Positions 45,211 through 54,251 of a stretch of DNA of 64,000 nucleotides are shown in pieces. Numbering within the stretch: the stretch's first letter is position 1; every line of letters begins with the position of its first letter. The position numbers were made by a program, and so were the translations under genes. The notes under the pieces are model-generated. The model had not been told where the DNA came from, did no database searches, and saw only the letters and a list, made by a program, of their open reading frames with translations. The stretch is taken from positions 1-64,000 of the forward strand of contig NZ_FMDO01000005.1 in NCBI RefSeq assembly GCF_900095305.1, read 5' to 3'. This stretch comes from Proteiniborus sp. DW1 (GTDB lineage Bacteria; Bacillota; Clostridia; Tissierellales; Proteiniboraceae).

Positions 45211-45376
45211 AGTCAGACTTAGCTAAGATTACTGAGAAAGTTTTCTTCTGTCATCTTGAACGTTGTCGAAGGAACTCTCATGTACTAAGAACATGAGATT
45301 CTTCGACTACGTCTTAGAATGACAGGTAGAAGAATTTAGAACTTTTAGTAGCCTTGTATAGTCTGACTGTTTTTTT
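45211..45376. terminator. Bidirectional prfA/ZIP terminator with a repeat in its loop
   Basis: AGTCAGACT (45211-45219) after an A run pairs with AGTCTGACT (45360-45368) before seven T residues. Both strands therefore end in T runs, suiting the convergent genes. About 140 bp, mainly a palindromic repeat, fill the loop. Confidence 0.7.
45245..45331. repeat. Complete GTCATCCTGA-family palindrome
   Basis: CTGTCATCTTGAACG, GTCGAAG and CTCATGT face ACATGAG, CTTCGAC and AATGACAG. It is the most complete copy of the family in the window, forming a long hairpin. Confidence 0.8.
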
Positions 45377-45403
45377 ATCAAAAACTCTAACCTGTTCTCT
45401 ATC

Positions 45404-46144
45404 TTACAAACTCATCGACACCACAATCCCAATAATAAATCCAACAACAATACCTAAACTCGATGCCCTGCCACTATGTAATGACTTAGCATCTGGAATC
45501 ATTTCTCCGCAGGTTATATAGAGCATAGTTCCACCAGCAAAAGCTAAGCACAACCCAATTAAAAAATTTGATACACTTCCCAATACTGCTCCTATAAAGG
45601 CACCTATACCAGTAGGTATTCCAGCCATAACAGTTAAAAATATCACCTTTACAGTAGAGGAGCCGCTTAATCTTAGTGGAGCAGCCATGGCTAACCCTTC
45701 GGGAAGGTCATGTAATGCAATTATTATAGCCATAGTTATACCCATCTTAGAAGTGTACATATATCCAGAGCCTATGGCCAAGCCTTCAGGAAAATTATGT
45801 ATAGCTATGGCTATTCCTATAAGAGCACCGGTTCTAAAAAAATGACTCTTAGAACTAGATGGTTTTTTATTTTTATTATCAGGAAAAAACTTTTCAATAA
45901 ACACTACGACAATAACTCCCAGAAGTATACCTAGTATTTCTGTTCCTAAGCCAGCTATATTATAAGCCTCAGGGAGAAGATCAAATGCAACTACACTTAG
46001 CATGAGACCACTAGTAATTCCAAAAAGAACCCCTAAAAATTTTGAGCTAGGTTTAACTATAAATAAAGATATCAAACCGCCTAAGCCAGTCCCAATAGTA
46101 CCTACAAGTGTACCAATAATAGTAATCACCACAACTTCAGTCAA
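45404..46144 (-). CDS. ZIP-family metal transporter (ZupT/GufA-like)
   Basis: 246-residue membrane protein with about eight segments. The metal-binding helices show AIHNFPEGLAIGSG and ALHDLPEGLAMAAPL, the ZIP signature for zinc or iron uptake. TTG at 46144 is chosen because AAGGAG lies exactly 8 nt upstream; an in-frame GTG at 46153 overlaps that site. It is the only gene on the minus strand in the 18-64 kb part, sitting between prfA and tsaC. Confidence 0.88.
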   Translation of the reverse strand: MTEVVVITIIGTLVGTIGTGLGGLISLFIVKPSSKFLGVLFGITSGLMLSVVAFDLLPEAYNIAGLGTEILGILLGVIVVVFIEKFFPDNKNKKPSSSKSHFFRTGALIGIAIAIHNFPEGLAIGSGYMYTSKMGITMAIIIALHDLPEGLAMAAPLRLSGSSTVKVIFLTVMAGIPTGIGAFIGAVLGSVSNFLIGLCLAFAGGTMLYITCGEMIPDAKSLHSGRASSLGIVVGFIIGIVVSMSL

Positions 46145-46438
46145 ACATATCACTCCTTGTCATAAAAATGTATGTATTGAAACCTAATCTATATTGCACT
46201 TTAAATTCATAATGAAACAGCTTTCACGAGAGCCTTTAAAATCAAAATTTGAACTATAGAGTGTTAACACTGTATTTTCTGTTGAATTATTTGTAAAGCT
46301 AATATAATATATATTTTAAGAAAGTAGATAATAGAATTGTAAAGAGTGAATATCAGTTGACAATTCTTAAGAAAACTAAGAAAATACCAGTAGCTAGAAC
46401 AGATATTTATCCAGCTAAACTAAGGAAAGGAATTAGCA
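46145..46438. other. Intergenic region between the ZIP and Sua5 genes
   Basis: The 294-bp divergent gap holds the palindrome AGTGTTAACACT (46260-46271), a possible regulator site, and a TATAAT (46303-46308) facing tsaC with only a 15-bp spacer from TTGAAT. No gene seen. Confidence 0.4.
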
Positions 46439-47503
46439 ATGAAGGGAAAAAATACTACAACATTAACAAAGATATTAACAATAGATCCATCACATCCAGA
46501 AATAGATAAAATTTTAGAGGCAGCAAAAATAATCAGCGATGGTGGAACTGTAGCATTTCCTACAGAAACCGTATATGGTTTAGGTGCAAATGCATTAGAT
46601 GAAAAAGCCATAGAAAAAATATTCACAGCTAAGGGCAGACCTCAAGACAATCCTTTAATAATTCATATAAGTGATGTTACTCAGCTACAAGAGCTTGTAG
46701 AAGACATACCACAGCATGCCTACATACTAATGGAAAAATTCTGGCCAGGACCTCTGACCTTAATTTTTAAAAGGACCAATAAAGTCCCGGACAGAATAAC
46801 AGGGGGCTTATCCACAGTAGCCATAAGGATGCCAGCTCATAATATAGCATTAGAGCTAATAAGACATTCACAGCTTCCTATAGCGGCCCCAAGTGCCAAT
46901 ACTTCAGGTAAACCAAGTCCTACAAATTCTTCACATGTAATGAATGATTTATCAGGTAAAGTCGATATGATAATAGATGGAGGGAATACAGGAGTAGGTC
47001 TAGAATCTACGGTTCTAGATATTTCTGGAGATGTACCTACTATATTAAGACCAGGTGGTATCACTATTGAAGACTTATTAGACGTTTTGCCTAAGGTAGA
47101 ATATGATAAAGCCATTGAGATGTCTAATGAAAACATAATACCAAAATCACCTGGACAGAAATATAAGCATTATTCACCAGATGCAAATATGATTATAGTC
47201 AAGGGAAATGTAGAGGAAATTGTGAAGAAGATTATGAAATTATGCAAAGAATATGAAGCACAAGGAATGAATGTAGGAATAATGGCTACAAAACAAACCT
47301 TTGATAAATATGAAAATGACAATATACTAGTAGTTGGAGATAGGAGTTTTCCGGAAACCATAGCATCAAATCTTTTTAATGTTTTAAGGAGGTTTGATGA
47401 AAAAAAGGTTGATATTATAATAGCTGAAGCTGTAGAGGAGAAAGGCATCGGAATAGCTATAATGAATAGAATGAAGAAGGCAGCAGGAGGTAAAATGATA
47501 TGA
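46439..47503 (+). CDS. tsaC: L-threonylcarbamoyladenylate synthase (Sua5/YwlC)
   Basis: 354-residue enzyme that makes threonylcarbamoyl-AMP for the t6A modification of tRNA. The YrdC domain has GGTVAFPTETVYGLGANA, AKGRPQDNPLIIHI and APSANTSGKPSPT. The Sua5 domain follows (about 215-354), so it is the long Sua5 form. The ATG follows AAGGAAAGGA. The ywlE start overlaps its stop by 4 nt, matching the ywlC-ywlE-rpiB order of Bacillus. Confidence 0.94.
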   Translation: MKGKNTTTLTKILTIDPSHPEIDKILEAAKIISDGGTVAFPTETVYGLGANALDEKAIEKIFTAKGRPQDNPLIIHISDVTQLQELVEDIPQHAYILMEKFWPGPLTLIFKRTNKVPDRITGGLSTVAIRMPAHNIALELIRHSQLPIAAPSANTSGKPSPTNSSHVMNDLSGKVDMIIDGGNTGVGLESTVLDISGDVPTILRPGGITIEDLLDVLPKVEYDKAIEMSNENIIPKSPGQKYKHYSPDANMIIVKGNVEEIVKKIMKLCKEYEAQGMNVGIMATKQTFDKYENDNILVVGDRSFPETIASNLFNVLRRFDEKKVDIIIAEAVEEKGIGIAIMNRMKKAAGGKMI

Positions 47504-47976
47504 ATGTTCTTTTCGTGTGTACTGGAAATACTTGTAGAAGCAGTATGGCTGAAGGTCTATTTAGACATATGATAGATAAAAATGGCTTAGGAAATGAAAT
47601 AAATGTAGAGTCAGCAGGAGTATTTGCAGAATCAGGTTCTTCTGCATCAAATCAGGCTATTGAAGCCATGGAAAAACACTCCGTTGACATATCTAATCAC
47701 AAATCTAGGCAACTTACAAAAGAAATGATTGATAAGGCAGATTTAATCCTCACTATGACTAATAGCCATAAAAGAGCAATAATATCTATGAACGACAAGG
47801 CCTTAGACAAAACATTTACTTTAACTGAATATGCTTATGGAAATAATAAGAGCACTGATATTGTGGACCCGTTTGGAGCTCCTGTACAGGTATATGAAGA
47901 ATGCTTAATAGAGATAAAGAATGCACTTAATGTTATAATAAAAAAACTAATAGAAAAAAATAAGGAGGAAAAATAA
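47500..47976 (+). CDS. ywlE: Protein-arginine phosphatase, YwlE-like (LMW-PTP family)
   Basis: 158-residue low-molecular-weight phosphatase. The P-loop is VCTGNTCRSSMAEGL with the catalytic Cys and Arg; the general acid lies in VDPFGAP. The Thr in GNTCRS replaces the Ile or Leu of tyrosine phosphatases and is the residue linked to arginine specificity in YwlE. Overlaps tsaC by 4 nt and rpiB starts directly after its stop, so these three are coupled. Confidence 0.88.
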   Translation: MNVLFVCTGNTCRSSMAEGLFRHMIDKNGLGNEINVESAGVFAESGSSASNQAIEAMEKHSVDISNHKSRQLTKEMIDKADLILTMTNSHKRAIISMNDKALDKTFTLTEYAYGNNKSTDIVDPFGAPVQVYEECLIEIKNALNVIIKKLIEKNKEEK

Positions 47977-48426
47977 ATGAAAATTGCATTAGGCTGTGAT
48001 CACGCAGGATACGAACTTAAAGGATATATTAAAGAATACTTAGATAAAAAAGGTATAGAATATGTAGATTTTGGAACAAATTCTATAGAGTCGGTAGACT
48101 ACCCAGAATTTGGTGAAAAAGTTGCTGAGGCAGTGAAAAGTGGTGAGTGTGATAAAGGAATTGTTTGCTGTGGTACTGGAATAGGGATATCAATTTCCGC
48201 TAATAAAGTTCCAGGAATTAGGTGTGCTTTATGCAGTGACTGTTATTCTGCAAGGATGTCAATTGAGCATAATAACGCTAATGTACTAGCGATTGGAGCC
48301 AGAGTAATTGGAAAAGATTTAGCTCTTGAGATTATAGATACATGGCTTAAAGCAGAATTCCAAGGTGGAAAACATGAAAGAAGAGTAAATAAAATTAGAG
48401 ACATAGAAAGCAAGTATGTGATATAA
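47977..48426 (+). CDS. rpiB: Ribose-5-phosphate isomerase B
   Basis: 149-residue isomerase linking ribose-5-phosphate and ribulose-5-phosphate. It starts IALGCDHAGYELKGYIKEYL and has the catalytic Cys in IVCCGTGIGISISANK and NVLAIGARVIG. TAAGGAGG precedes the ATG. Could receive ribose-5-phosphate from RbsK in this organism. Confidence 0.95.
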   Translation: MKIALGCDHAGYELKGYIKEYLDKKGIEYVDFGTNSIESVDYPEFGEKVAEAVKSGECDKGIVCCGTGIGISISANKVPGIRCALCSDCYSARMSIEHNNANVLAIGARVIGKDLALEIIDTWLKAEFQGGKHERRVNKIRDIESKYVI

Positions 48427-48530
48427 TACTACAGACTATGGAAAAGAGAGATCCTTTTGAGACTTTAATTCCTGCCATAGTGTAATAATTAGGAATACCT
48501 TTGGCTTTAGGCTTTTAGATGACTAAGCAG

Positions 48531-48562
48531 ATGTCATCATGAACGATAGTGAAGGATCTGAC
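48531..48562 (+). repeat. GTCATCCTGA-family repeat between rpiB and upp
   Basis: ATGTCATCATGAACGATAGT followed by GAAGGATCT; AAGGATCT (48552-48559) is complementary to AGATCCTT at 48449-48456. Confidence 0.6.
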
Positions 48563-48577
48563 TTGTTTAAGAGCTAA

Positions 48578-49230
<653 letters not shown>

Positions 49231-49231
<1 letters not shown>

Positions 49232-49258
49232 AGATGGGGGAACCCATCTTGTTTTTTT
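49231..49258 (+). terminator. Terminator after upp
   Basis: AAGATGGG (49231-49238) pairs with CCCATCTT (49243-49250), followed by GTTTTTTT. Confidence 0.9.
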
Positions 49259-49365
49259 ACGTCAAAGAAGTAATACAATTGGAAACTGATAATTATTAAT
49301 TATTAAGGAGAATTATGAATTAAAGGTTTTAAGAATTGAAAATATTGTTATACTGAGATGTAGGA

Positions 49366-49392
49366 GGGCTGGTTTCCATGCCAACCCATTAG
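49366..49392 (+). repeat. GGCTGGTTT...GCCARCCCATAG repeat before the dCMP deaminase gene
   Basis: GGGCTGGTTTCCATGCCAAC and the following CCATTAG align with 63148-63185 before atpG, which carries about 12 extra bases. Confidence 0.55.
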
Positions 49393-49419
49393 TTCTATTA
49401 TTAAAAAGGGGGCAGTTAC

Positions 49420-49860
49420 ATGAGACCATCATGGGATGCTTATTTTATGGAGATAGTAAATGTAGTGAAAAAAAGATCAACCTGTATTAGACGACAGGTT
49501 GGGGCGCTTATAGTTTTAGATAAAAGGATTCTGTCAACAGGCTATAATGGAGCTCCTACAGGATTAAAGCACTGTTCAGAAGTAGGATGTTTAAGAGATA
49601 AACTTGGAGTGCCATCAGGTCAAAGACACGAGCTGTGTAGGGGACTACATGCTGAGCAAAATGCTATAGTACAGGCTGCAAATTCAGGTGTCAGCATAAA
49701 GGGTGGTACAATATATGTAACGAACCAACCATGTGTACTATGTGCAAAGATGATAATAAATGCGGGAATTATAAGAGTAGTCTTTAGTGGAGAATATCCT
49801 GATGAATTGTCTACAGAAATGCTCAAGGAAGCAGGGGTAGACCTAATAAAGATTGACTAA
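49420..49860 (+). CDS. dCMP deaminase / ComEB-like cytidine deaminase family
   Basis: 146-residue zinc deaminase. Zinc ligands lie in [13 protein letters not shown] and [17 protein letters not shown]. The substrate-side loop has [17 protein letters not shown]. dCMP deaminases feed dUMP to thymidylate synthesis; the same fold includes ComEB. AAAGGGGG precedes the ATG. Regular clostridial neighbour of upp and wecA. Confidence 0.92.
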   Translation: MRPSWDAYFMEIVNVVKKRSTCIRRQVGALIVLDKRILSTGYNGAPTGLKHCSEVGCLRDKLGVPSGQRHELCRGLHAEQNAIVQAANSGVSIKGGTIYVTNQPCVLCAKMIINAGIIRVVFSGEYPDELSTEMLKEAGVDLIKID

Positions 49861-49973
49861 TCTTGCTAATTAGAGTAAAATCAGAGTTAGGAAATATACT
49901 TATCAAGCAATATTTACCATAATTCAGCTTGGCAATATATCAAGCCTGATCCGAAAGAAGAGGAGTGTTAATT

Positions 49974-51032
49974 ATGACTAATTATTATATAGTCTTTCTT
50001 ATACCAATAATATTATCCTATCTACTTACACCATTGGCTAAATACACAGCAAAGAAAATTGGAGCCATTGATGTGCCTAAGGATGATAGAAGAGTTCACA
50101 ATGTCCCCATACCTAGACTAGGTGGGCTTGCTATTTATTTAGCTACAATGATATCCATGCTTATTTTTTTAGATATTGATAAATCTATAATTTCTATTAT
50201 GATAGGAAGTACCATAATCGTAATAACAGGAATAATAGATGATGTCAAACCTATGTCGGCAAGGTGGAAGCTAGTATTTCAGATAATAGCAGCAGCAGTT
50301 TTAATTATAGGAGATGTTAGAATAGAGTTTCTTGGGAACCCTTTTGTTAAAAATGGAATTATTGACTTAGGTATTTTCTCTATACCAGTAACTATTTTTT
50401 GGGTAGTTGGTATTACTAATACCCTAAACCTTATTGATGGTCTAGATGGACTTTCAGCAGGTGTAGGAGCTATAGCAGCTGTATCACTATTCTTTGTAGC
50501 AGCAAGTATAGATTATATTGATACTAGTATGGTTATGATAATGTGTGCAATTATAGCTGGTTCAGCCTTTGGATTTCTTCCGCATAACTTTAATCCAGCT
50601 AAGATATTTATGGGGGATACAGGAGCCTTATTTTTAGGATATATGCTTTCTGTAGTAGCTGTTGAAGGAGTTATGAAAAGTGTGGCAACCATAACTATAG
50701 TAGTGCCTATATTAGCTTTAGGTCTGCCAATATTTGATACTACATTTGCCATAGTCAGAAGACTTATTAACAAAAGACCCATATCAGAAGCAGACAAGGG
50801 CCATGTTCACCATAGACTATTGGATAAAGGACTTAGTCAAAAGCAAGCAGTTTTAATACTTTATATAGTAAGTGCTGTATTTGGTACATCAGCGGTACTT
50901 ATGGCTGGACTAAGGCCTGAATATGGAGTAGTAGTTGTAGGTATAGTTCTGACACTGGTATTTTTAGGAGCTGTAAGATTTGGGATTATAGGAGTTGTTG
51001 ATATCAAGAAGAAGAATAGAGAGAAAAGATAG
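49974..51032 (+). CDS. Undecaprenyl-phosphate GlcNAc-1-phosphate transferase (WecA/TagO type)
   Basis: 352-residue MraY-like membrane enzyme with about ten segments. It shows DDRRVHNVPIPRLGGLAIYL, the Asp motif IIDDVKPM, NTLNLIDGLDGLSAG, FMGDTGALFLGYML and the His motif DKGHVHHRLLDKGLSQKQA. It starts linkage-unit synthesis for wall teichoic acids or similar polymers. ATG 49974 has AGGAG 8 nt upstream. wecB follows by 12 bp, so both serve the same glycan. Confidence 0.92.
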   Translation: MTNYYIVFLIPIILSYLLTPLAKYTAKKIGAIDVPKDDRRVHNVPIPRLGGLAIYLATMISMLIFLDIDKSIISIMIGSTIIVITGIIDDVKPMSARWKLVFQIIAAAVLIIGDVRIEFLGNPFVKNGIIDLGIFSIPVTIFWVVGITNTLNLIDGLDGLSAGVGAIAAVSLFFVAASIDYIDTSMVMIMCAIIAGSAFGFLPHNFNPAKIFMGDTGALFLGYMLSVVAVEGVMKSVATITIVVPILALGLPIFDTTFAIVRRLINKRPISEADKGHVHHRLLDKGLSQKQAVLILYIVSAVFGTSAVLMAGLRPEYGVVVVGIVLTLVFLGAVRFGIIGVVDIKKKNREKR

Positions 51033-51044
51033 GAGCATATAAAC

Positions 51045-52175
51045 ATGAAGAAAATAAAAGTTCTAACTGTTTTTGGGACAAGACCAGAGGCTACAAAAAT
51101 GTGTGTAGTTGTAAAAAAACTAAATGCAAATCCTTTTATTGAGCATAAGCTTTGTGTAACAGCACAGCATAGAGAGATGCTGGACCAAGTTCTTAATATA
51201 TTCGATGTAGTTCCTGATTATGACTTAAATATATTTGAAGCAGGGCAAAGTCTTAGTCAAATTACAACTAGAGCCTTAAATGGCCTTGAATCTGTAATAA
51301 AGGAGTTCAAACCTGACTTAATATTAGTTCAGGGAGATACTACTACAGTGTTTGCAGGCGCCTTAGCAGCTTTTTATAACAAGGTAAAGGTTGGACATGT
51401 AGAGGCAGGGCTTAGAAGCCACAATCTATATTCACCTTTTCCAGAAGAAGCTAATAGAATGCTTACAGGGATAGTTGCAGATTTTCATTTTTGTCCTACA
51501 GAGGAAAGTAAGCAAAATCTATTGAGAGAAGGCTATGACCCTAGTAAAATCTATGTGACAGGGAACACTGCTATAGATGCCTTATTAGAAACAGTATCTG
51601 ACACCTATGTATTTGAAGATGAGTTTTTAAATAAATTAGATTATAAAAATAAAAAAATAATATATATGACTTGCCATAGAAGTGAAAACATAGGAAAACC
51701 TATGGAAGATATATTTACTGCTATGTCTCATATAATAGACAAAAATCAAGACGCAGAATTAGTTTTTCCAATGCACTTAAATCCAAAGGTAAGAGAAATC
51801 GCCTATAGGGTATTAAGGGATAAACCTAGGATACATCTTATGGAACCTTTAGACTATGAAGCATCAGTTAATATGCAGGCGAGATGTTATCTTGTAGTTA
51901 CAGATTCTGGAGGATTGCAAGAAGAGGCGCCTACATTAGGTAAGCCTGTTCTAGTAGTTAGAAGAGAAACAGAAAGACCTGAAGGAATAAAAGCAGGTAC
52001 AGCTAGGCTTATAGGTGTAGAATATGAAAATGTATTTAATCAGATAGATTTGCTTTTAAATAATAAGGAAGAATATAATAAAATGGCTAATGCAGTAAAT
52101 CCATATGGAGATGGACATGCAGCTGAGAGAATAGTGGAAATCATAGTAAGGCAATTGAAAAGTGCTAACTACTAA
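51045..52175 (+). CDS. wecB: UDP-N-acetylglucosamine 2-epimerase
   Basis: 376-residue non-hydrolysing epimerase that turns UDP-GlcNAc into UDP-ManNAc for wall polymers. Marks are VFGTRPEATKMCVVVKKL, VQGDTTTVFAGALAAFY, HVEAGLRSHN, SPFPEEANRMLT, TCHRSENIGKP and TDSGGLQEEAPTLGKPVLV. Coupled to the WecA/TagO-like gene upstream and ended by a terminator. Confidence 0.95.
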   Translation: MKKIKVLTVFGTRPEATKMCVVVKKLNANPFIEHKLCVTAQHREMLDQVLNIFDVVPDYDLNIFEAGQSLSQITTRALNGLESVIKEFKPDLILVQGDTTTVFAGALAAFYNKVKVGHVEAGLRSHNLYSPFPEEANRMLTGIVADFHFCPTEESKQNLLREGYDPSKIYVTGNTAIDALLETVSDTYVFEDEFLNKLDYKNKKIIYMTCHRSENIGKPMEDIFTAMSHIIDKNQDAELVFPMHLNPKVREIAYRVLRDKPRIHLMEPLDYEASVNMQARCYLVVTDSGGLQEEAPTLGKPVLVVRRETERPEGIKAGTARLIGVEYENVFNQIDLLLNNKEEYNKMANAVNPYGDGHAAERIVEIIVRQLKSANY

Positions 52176-52211
52176 TCAAAGATTAATAATAGAAAATTAA
52201 GAGTTTTATTG

Positions 52212-52236
52212 AGACGGCCCCTGGTCGTCTTTTTGT
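52212..52236 (+). terminator. Terminator after wecB
   Basis: AGACGGCC (52212-52219) pairs with GGTCGTCT (52223-52230, one G-U), then a T run. Confidence 0.8.
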
Positions 52237-52415
52237 TTAACATCATGTTAGTATGAACAAAGGGAAGGGGATCTCTTATACATTTGAACTTCTAATTTTA
52301 ACTATTAATCTTTATTAATGTATAATCCTTAATTACAAATGGAAGGATTCCAGATATAAAATGTAGAATATATTATACACTATCTTTACAATAGTAGGTA
52401 TTAGAGGGTGAGATT

Positions 52416-53852
52416 GTGGAGTCTAAAGATATCTTAAATAAAACCAAGGAAGAAGAAGCCATTCAGTATGAATTAAAAAAGCTAGCACAAAGCCTAGATG
52501 TCATGAAGGACATATTAGATCATGAGTATCAAGGTATGGTTCTTGTAGACACTGAGGGGAAAATTCTTAAATTTAACTATGAAAAGTTAATGGGTATAAA
52601 AGAAAAGGATGTAATAGGAAGGCATGTGGATGAAGTCATAGATAATACAAGGCTACCTATAGTCATTAAAACAGGAAAAAAAGAAATAAATGATATTCAA
52701 AAGATACAGGGCAAGGACATGATAGCTACTCGTATTCCTGTAGTAAAGGATGGAAAGGTAATAGGAGCAATAGGGAGTGTAGTTTTTAAGGATGTTAGGG
52801 AGCTTAAGCCTCTGATTCAAAGAATAGAAACATTTGAAAAGACCTTCAATAAATACAAAGGCGAAATTAAAAAGATGCACGAAGCTACTTATTCATTTGA
52901 CCATATAATAACTCAGAGTAAAAGAATGAACCATCTTAAGGAAGTAGCTAAGAGAGCAGCTGAAAGCAATTCTACAGTATTGATTCAAGGAGAAAGTGGA
53001 ACGGGTAAGGAATATTTTGCTCATGGAATTCATAAAGCCAGCCATCGAAGATATGGAGCCTTTGTACGGATAAATTGTGCAGCTATACCTAAGGAGCTTT
53101 TAGAGGCAGAGCTTTTTGGATATGAAGAGGGAGCTTTTACAGGAGCTAAAAAGGAAGGCAAGTTAGGAAAGCTGGAAATAGCCAATGGTGGTACAGTACT
53201 ACTAGACGAAATAGGAACCATGCCACTTGAAATGCAAGCAAAGCTACTTAGGGTTTTAGAAGAAAGAGAATTTGAAAGGATAGGTGGTACAGAGAGAATA
53301 GGACTAGATATACGAGTGATAGCCTCAACAAATGAAGAATTAGAGGAAGCTATAGTTAAAGGAAAGTTTCGGCAAGACTTATATTATCGTCTTAATGTCA
53401 TAAGAATAAATGTCCCACCTTTGAGAGAAAGGTTAGATGATATACCTCTTCTTACTAGACATATGATAAAAGATTTATCTAATAGAATTGGGGTAGATTC
53501 TAAAGAAATAGCTCCTGAAACTATGGATATTTTACAGAGCTATAGTTGGCCTGGTAATGTAAGGGAGCTTAGAAATGTATTAGAATCAGCTTTGAACCTT
53601 GTAAAAGGAAAAGTAATTTATCCTGAGCATTTGCCTGAACATATGGTACAACATTCATGTAAAGAGAAAATAAATGCAGAAGAAGGACTTTTACTTAAGG
53701 ATATAGTAGCACAGGCTGAGATAAAAGCCATAAAAGAAGCACTCAGGAAAGCTAAAGGAAGCAGAACAGAGGCAGCAAAGATGCTAGGTATTCACAGAAC
53801 AGCTTTGTACAAGAAGCTAGGTGCATATGGGTTGGACATTACAAAACTATAA
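52416..53852 (+). CDS. Sigma-54-dependent activator with PAS domain
   Basis: 478-residue enhancer-binding protein. A PAS sensor domain (about 35-130, with GMVLVDTEGKILKFNYEKLM) is followed by the AAA+ domain with Walker A GESGTGKEYFAHGIH, the sigma-54 contact GAFTGA in EEGAFTGAKKEGK and GTVLLDEIGTMPLEMQ. The C-terminal Fis-type helix-turn-helix reads RTEAAKMLGIHRTALYKKLG. GTG start after AGAGGGTGA. A perfect -24/-12 promoter lies 340 bp downstream before thl, so control of the thl-ctfAB-atoE operon is very likely. The PAS ligand is unknown. Confidence 0.93.
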   Translation: MESKDILNKTKEEEAIQYELKKLAQSLDVMKDILDHEYQGMVLVDTEGKILKFNYEKLMGIKEKDVIGRHVDEVIDNTRLPIVIKTGKKEINDIQKIQGKDMIATRIPVVKDGKVIGAIGSVVFKDVRELKPLIQRIETFEKTFNKYKGEIKKMHEATYSFDHIITQSKRMNHLKEVAKRAAESNSTVLIQGESGTGKEYFAHGIHKASHRRYGAFVRINCAAIPKELLEAELFGYEEGAFTGAKKEGKLGKLEIANGGTVLLDEIGTMPLEMQAKLLRVLEEREFERIGGTERIGLDIRVIASTNEELEEAIVKGKFRQDLYYRLNVIRINVPPLRERLDDIPLLTRHMIKDLSNRIGVDSKEIAPETMDILQSYSWPGNVRELRNVLESALNLVKGKVIYPEHLPEHMVQHSCKEKINAEEGLLLKDIVAQAEIKAIKEALRKAKGSRTEAAKMLGIHRTALYKKLGAYGLDITKL

Positions 53853-53979
53853 TTAAAAATTTATCATAATAAAAATTAAGAAATAAGAATTAACAAATGA
53901 AAAGCTATGGCAAACTATTGTTTGACTACTGCTAGGATAATCTTAAAACAAACAGTACTAATTTATTGAGGAAGCTACC

Positions 53980-54040
53980 AATAGATGTAGCCAGACTTCT
54001 ACAAAGAATCTATTTTTGTAGAAGTCTGGCTACATCTATT
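53980..54040 (+). terminator. 26-bp perfect inverted repeat after the activator gene
   Basis: Left arm 53980-54005 and right arm 54015-54040 are perfectly complementary with a 9-nt loop, followed by TTTTG. It looks like a strong terminator. The loop-near part carries TTCTACAA/TTGTAGAA, the same word as in the dyad at 54078, so it may also bind the activator. Confidence 0.7.
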
Positions 54041-54062
54041 TTTGTTGAATTATACCCTTTAA

Positions 54063-54077
54063 GTCAAAAGGAACCTG
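54063..54077 (+). repeat. Partial GGGACAGTTC-family copy
   Basis: GTCAAAAGGAACCTG matches the inverted arm of the element at 35957-35972. Confidence 0.5.
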
Positions 54078-54107
54078 AAATATTGTAGATAATTTTCTAC
54101 AATATTT
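54078..54107 (+). promoter_or_regulatory. Candidate upstream activator site
   Basis: AAATATTGTAGA (54078-54089), six bases, TCTACAATATTT (54096-54107) form a perfect dyad about 90-120 bp before the sigma-54 promoter, the usual distance for an enhancer site. Confidence 0.55.
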
Positions 54108-54194
54108 AAATTTTCTGACAATTAACATTCGAATACAAATTTGCAGATTTGATTATGATATTGGAAATAAGCCATTTTTAATAAACATCAGATA

Positions 54195-54211
54195 TTGGCA
54201 CAGAGATTGCT
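54195..54211 (+). promoter_or_regulatory. Sigma-54 (-24/-12) promoter of thl-ctfAB-atoE
   Basis: TTGGCACAGAGATTGCT matches the consensus TTGGCAC-N5-TTGCW at every fixed position, with GG (54197-54198) and GC (54209-54210) 10 bp apart. It lies 41 bp before the thl ATG. Confidence 0.88.
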
Positions 54212-54251
54212 ATATAAAAAGATATAACACAATATAAAGGAGGGCTTTTCA

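Noticed and set aside
52653-52880. 75-residue minus-strand ORF over the sigma-54 activator
   Set aside because: Shadow of a clearly coding plus-strand gene; no Shine-Dalgarno or family match.
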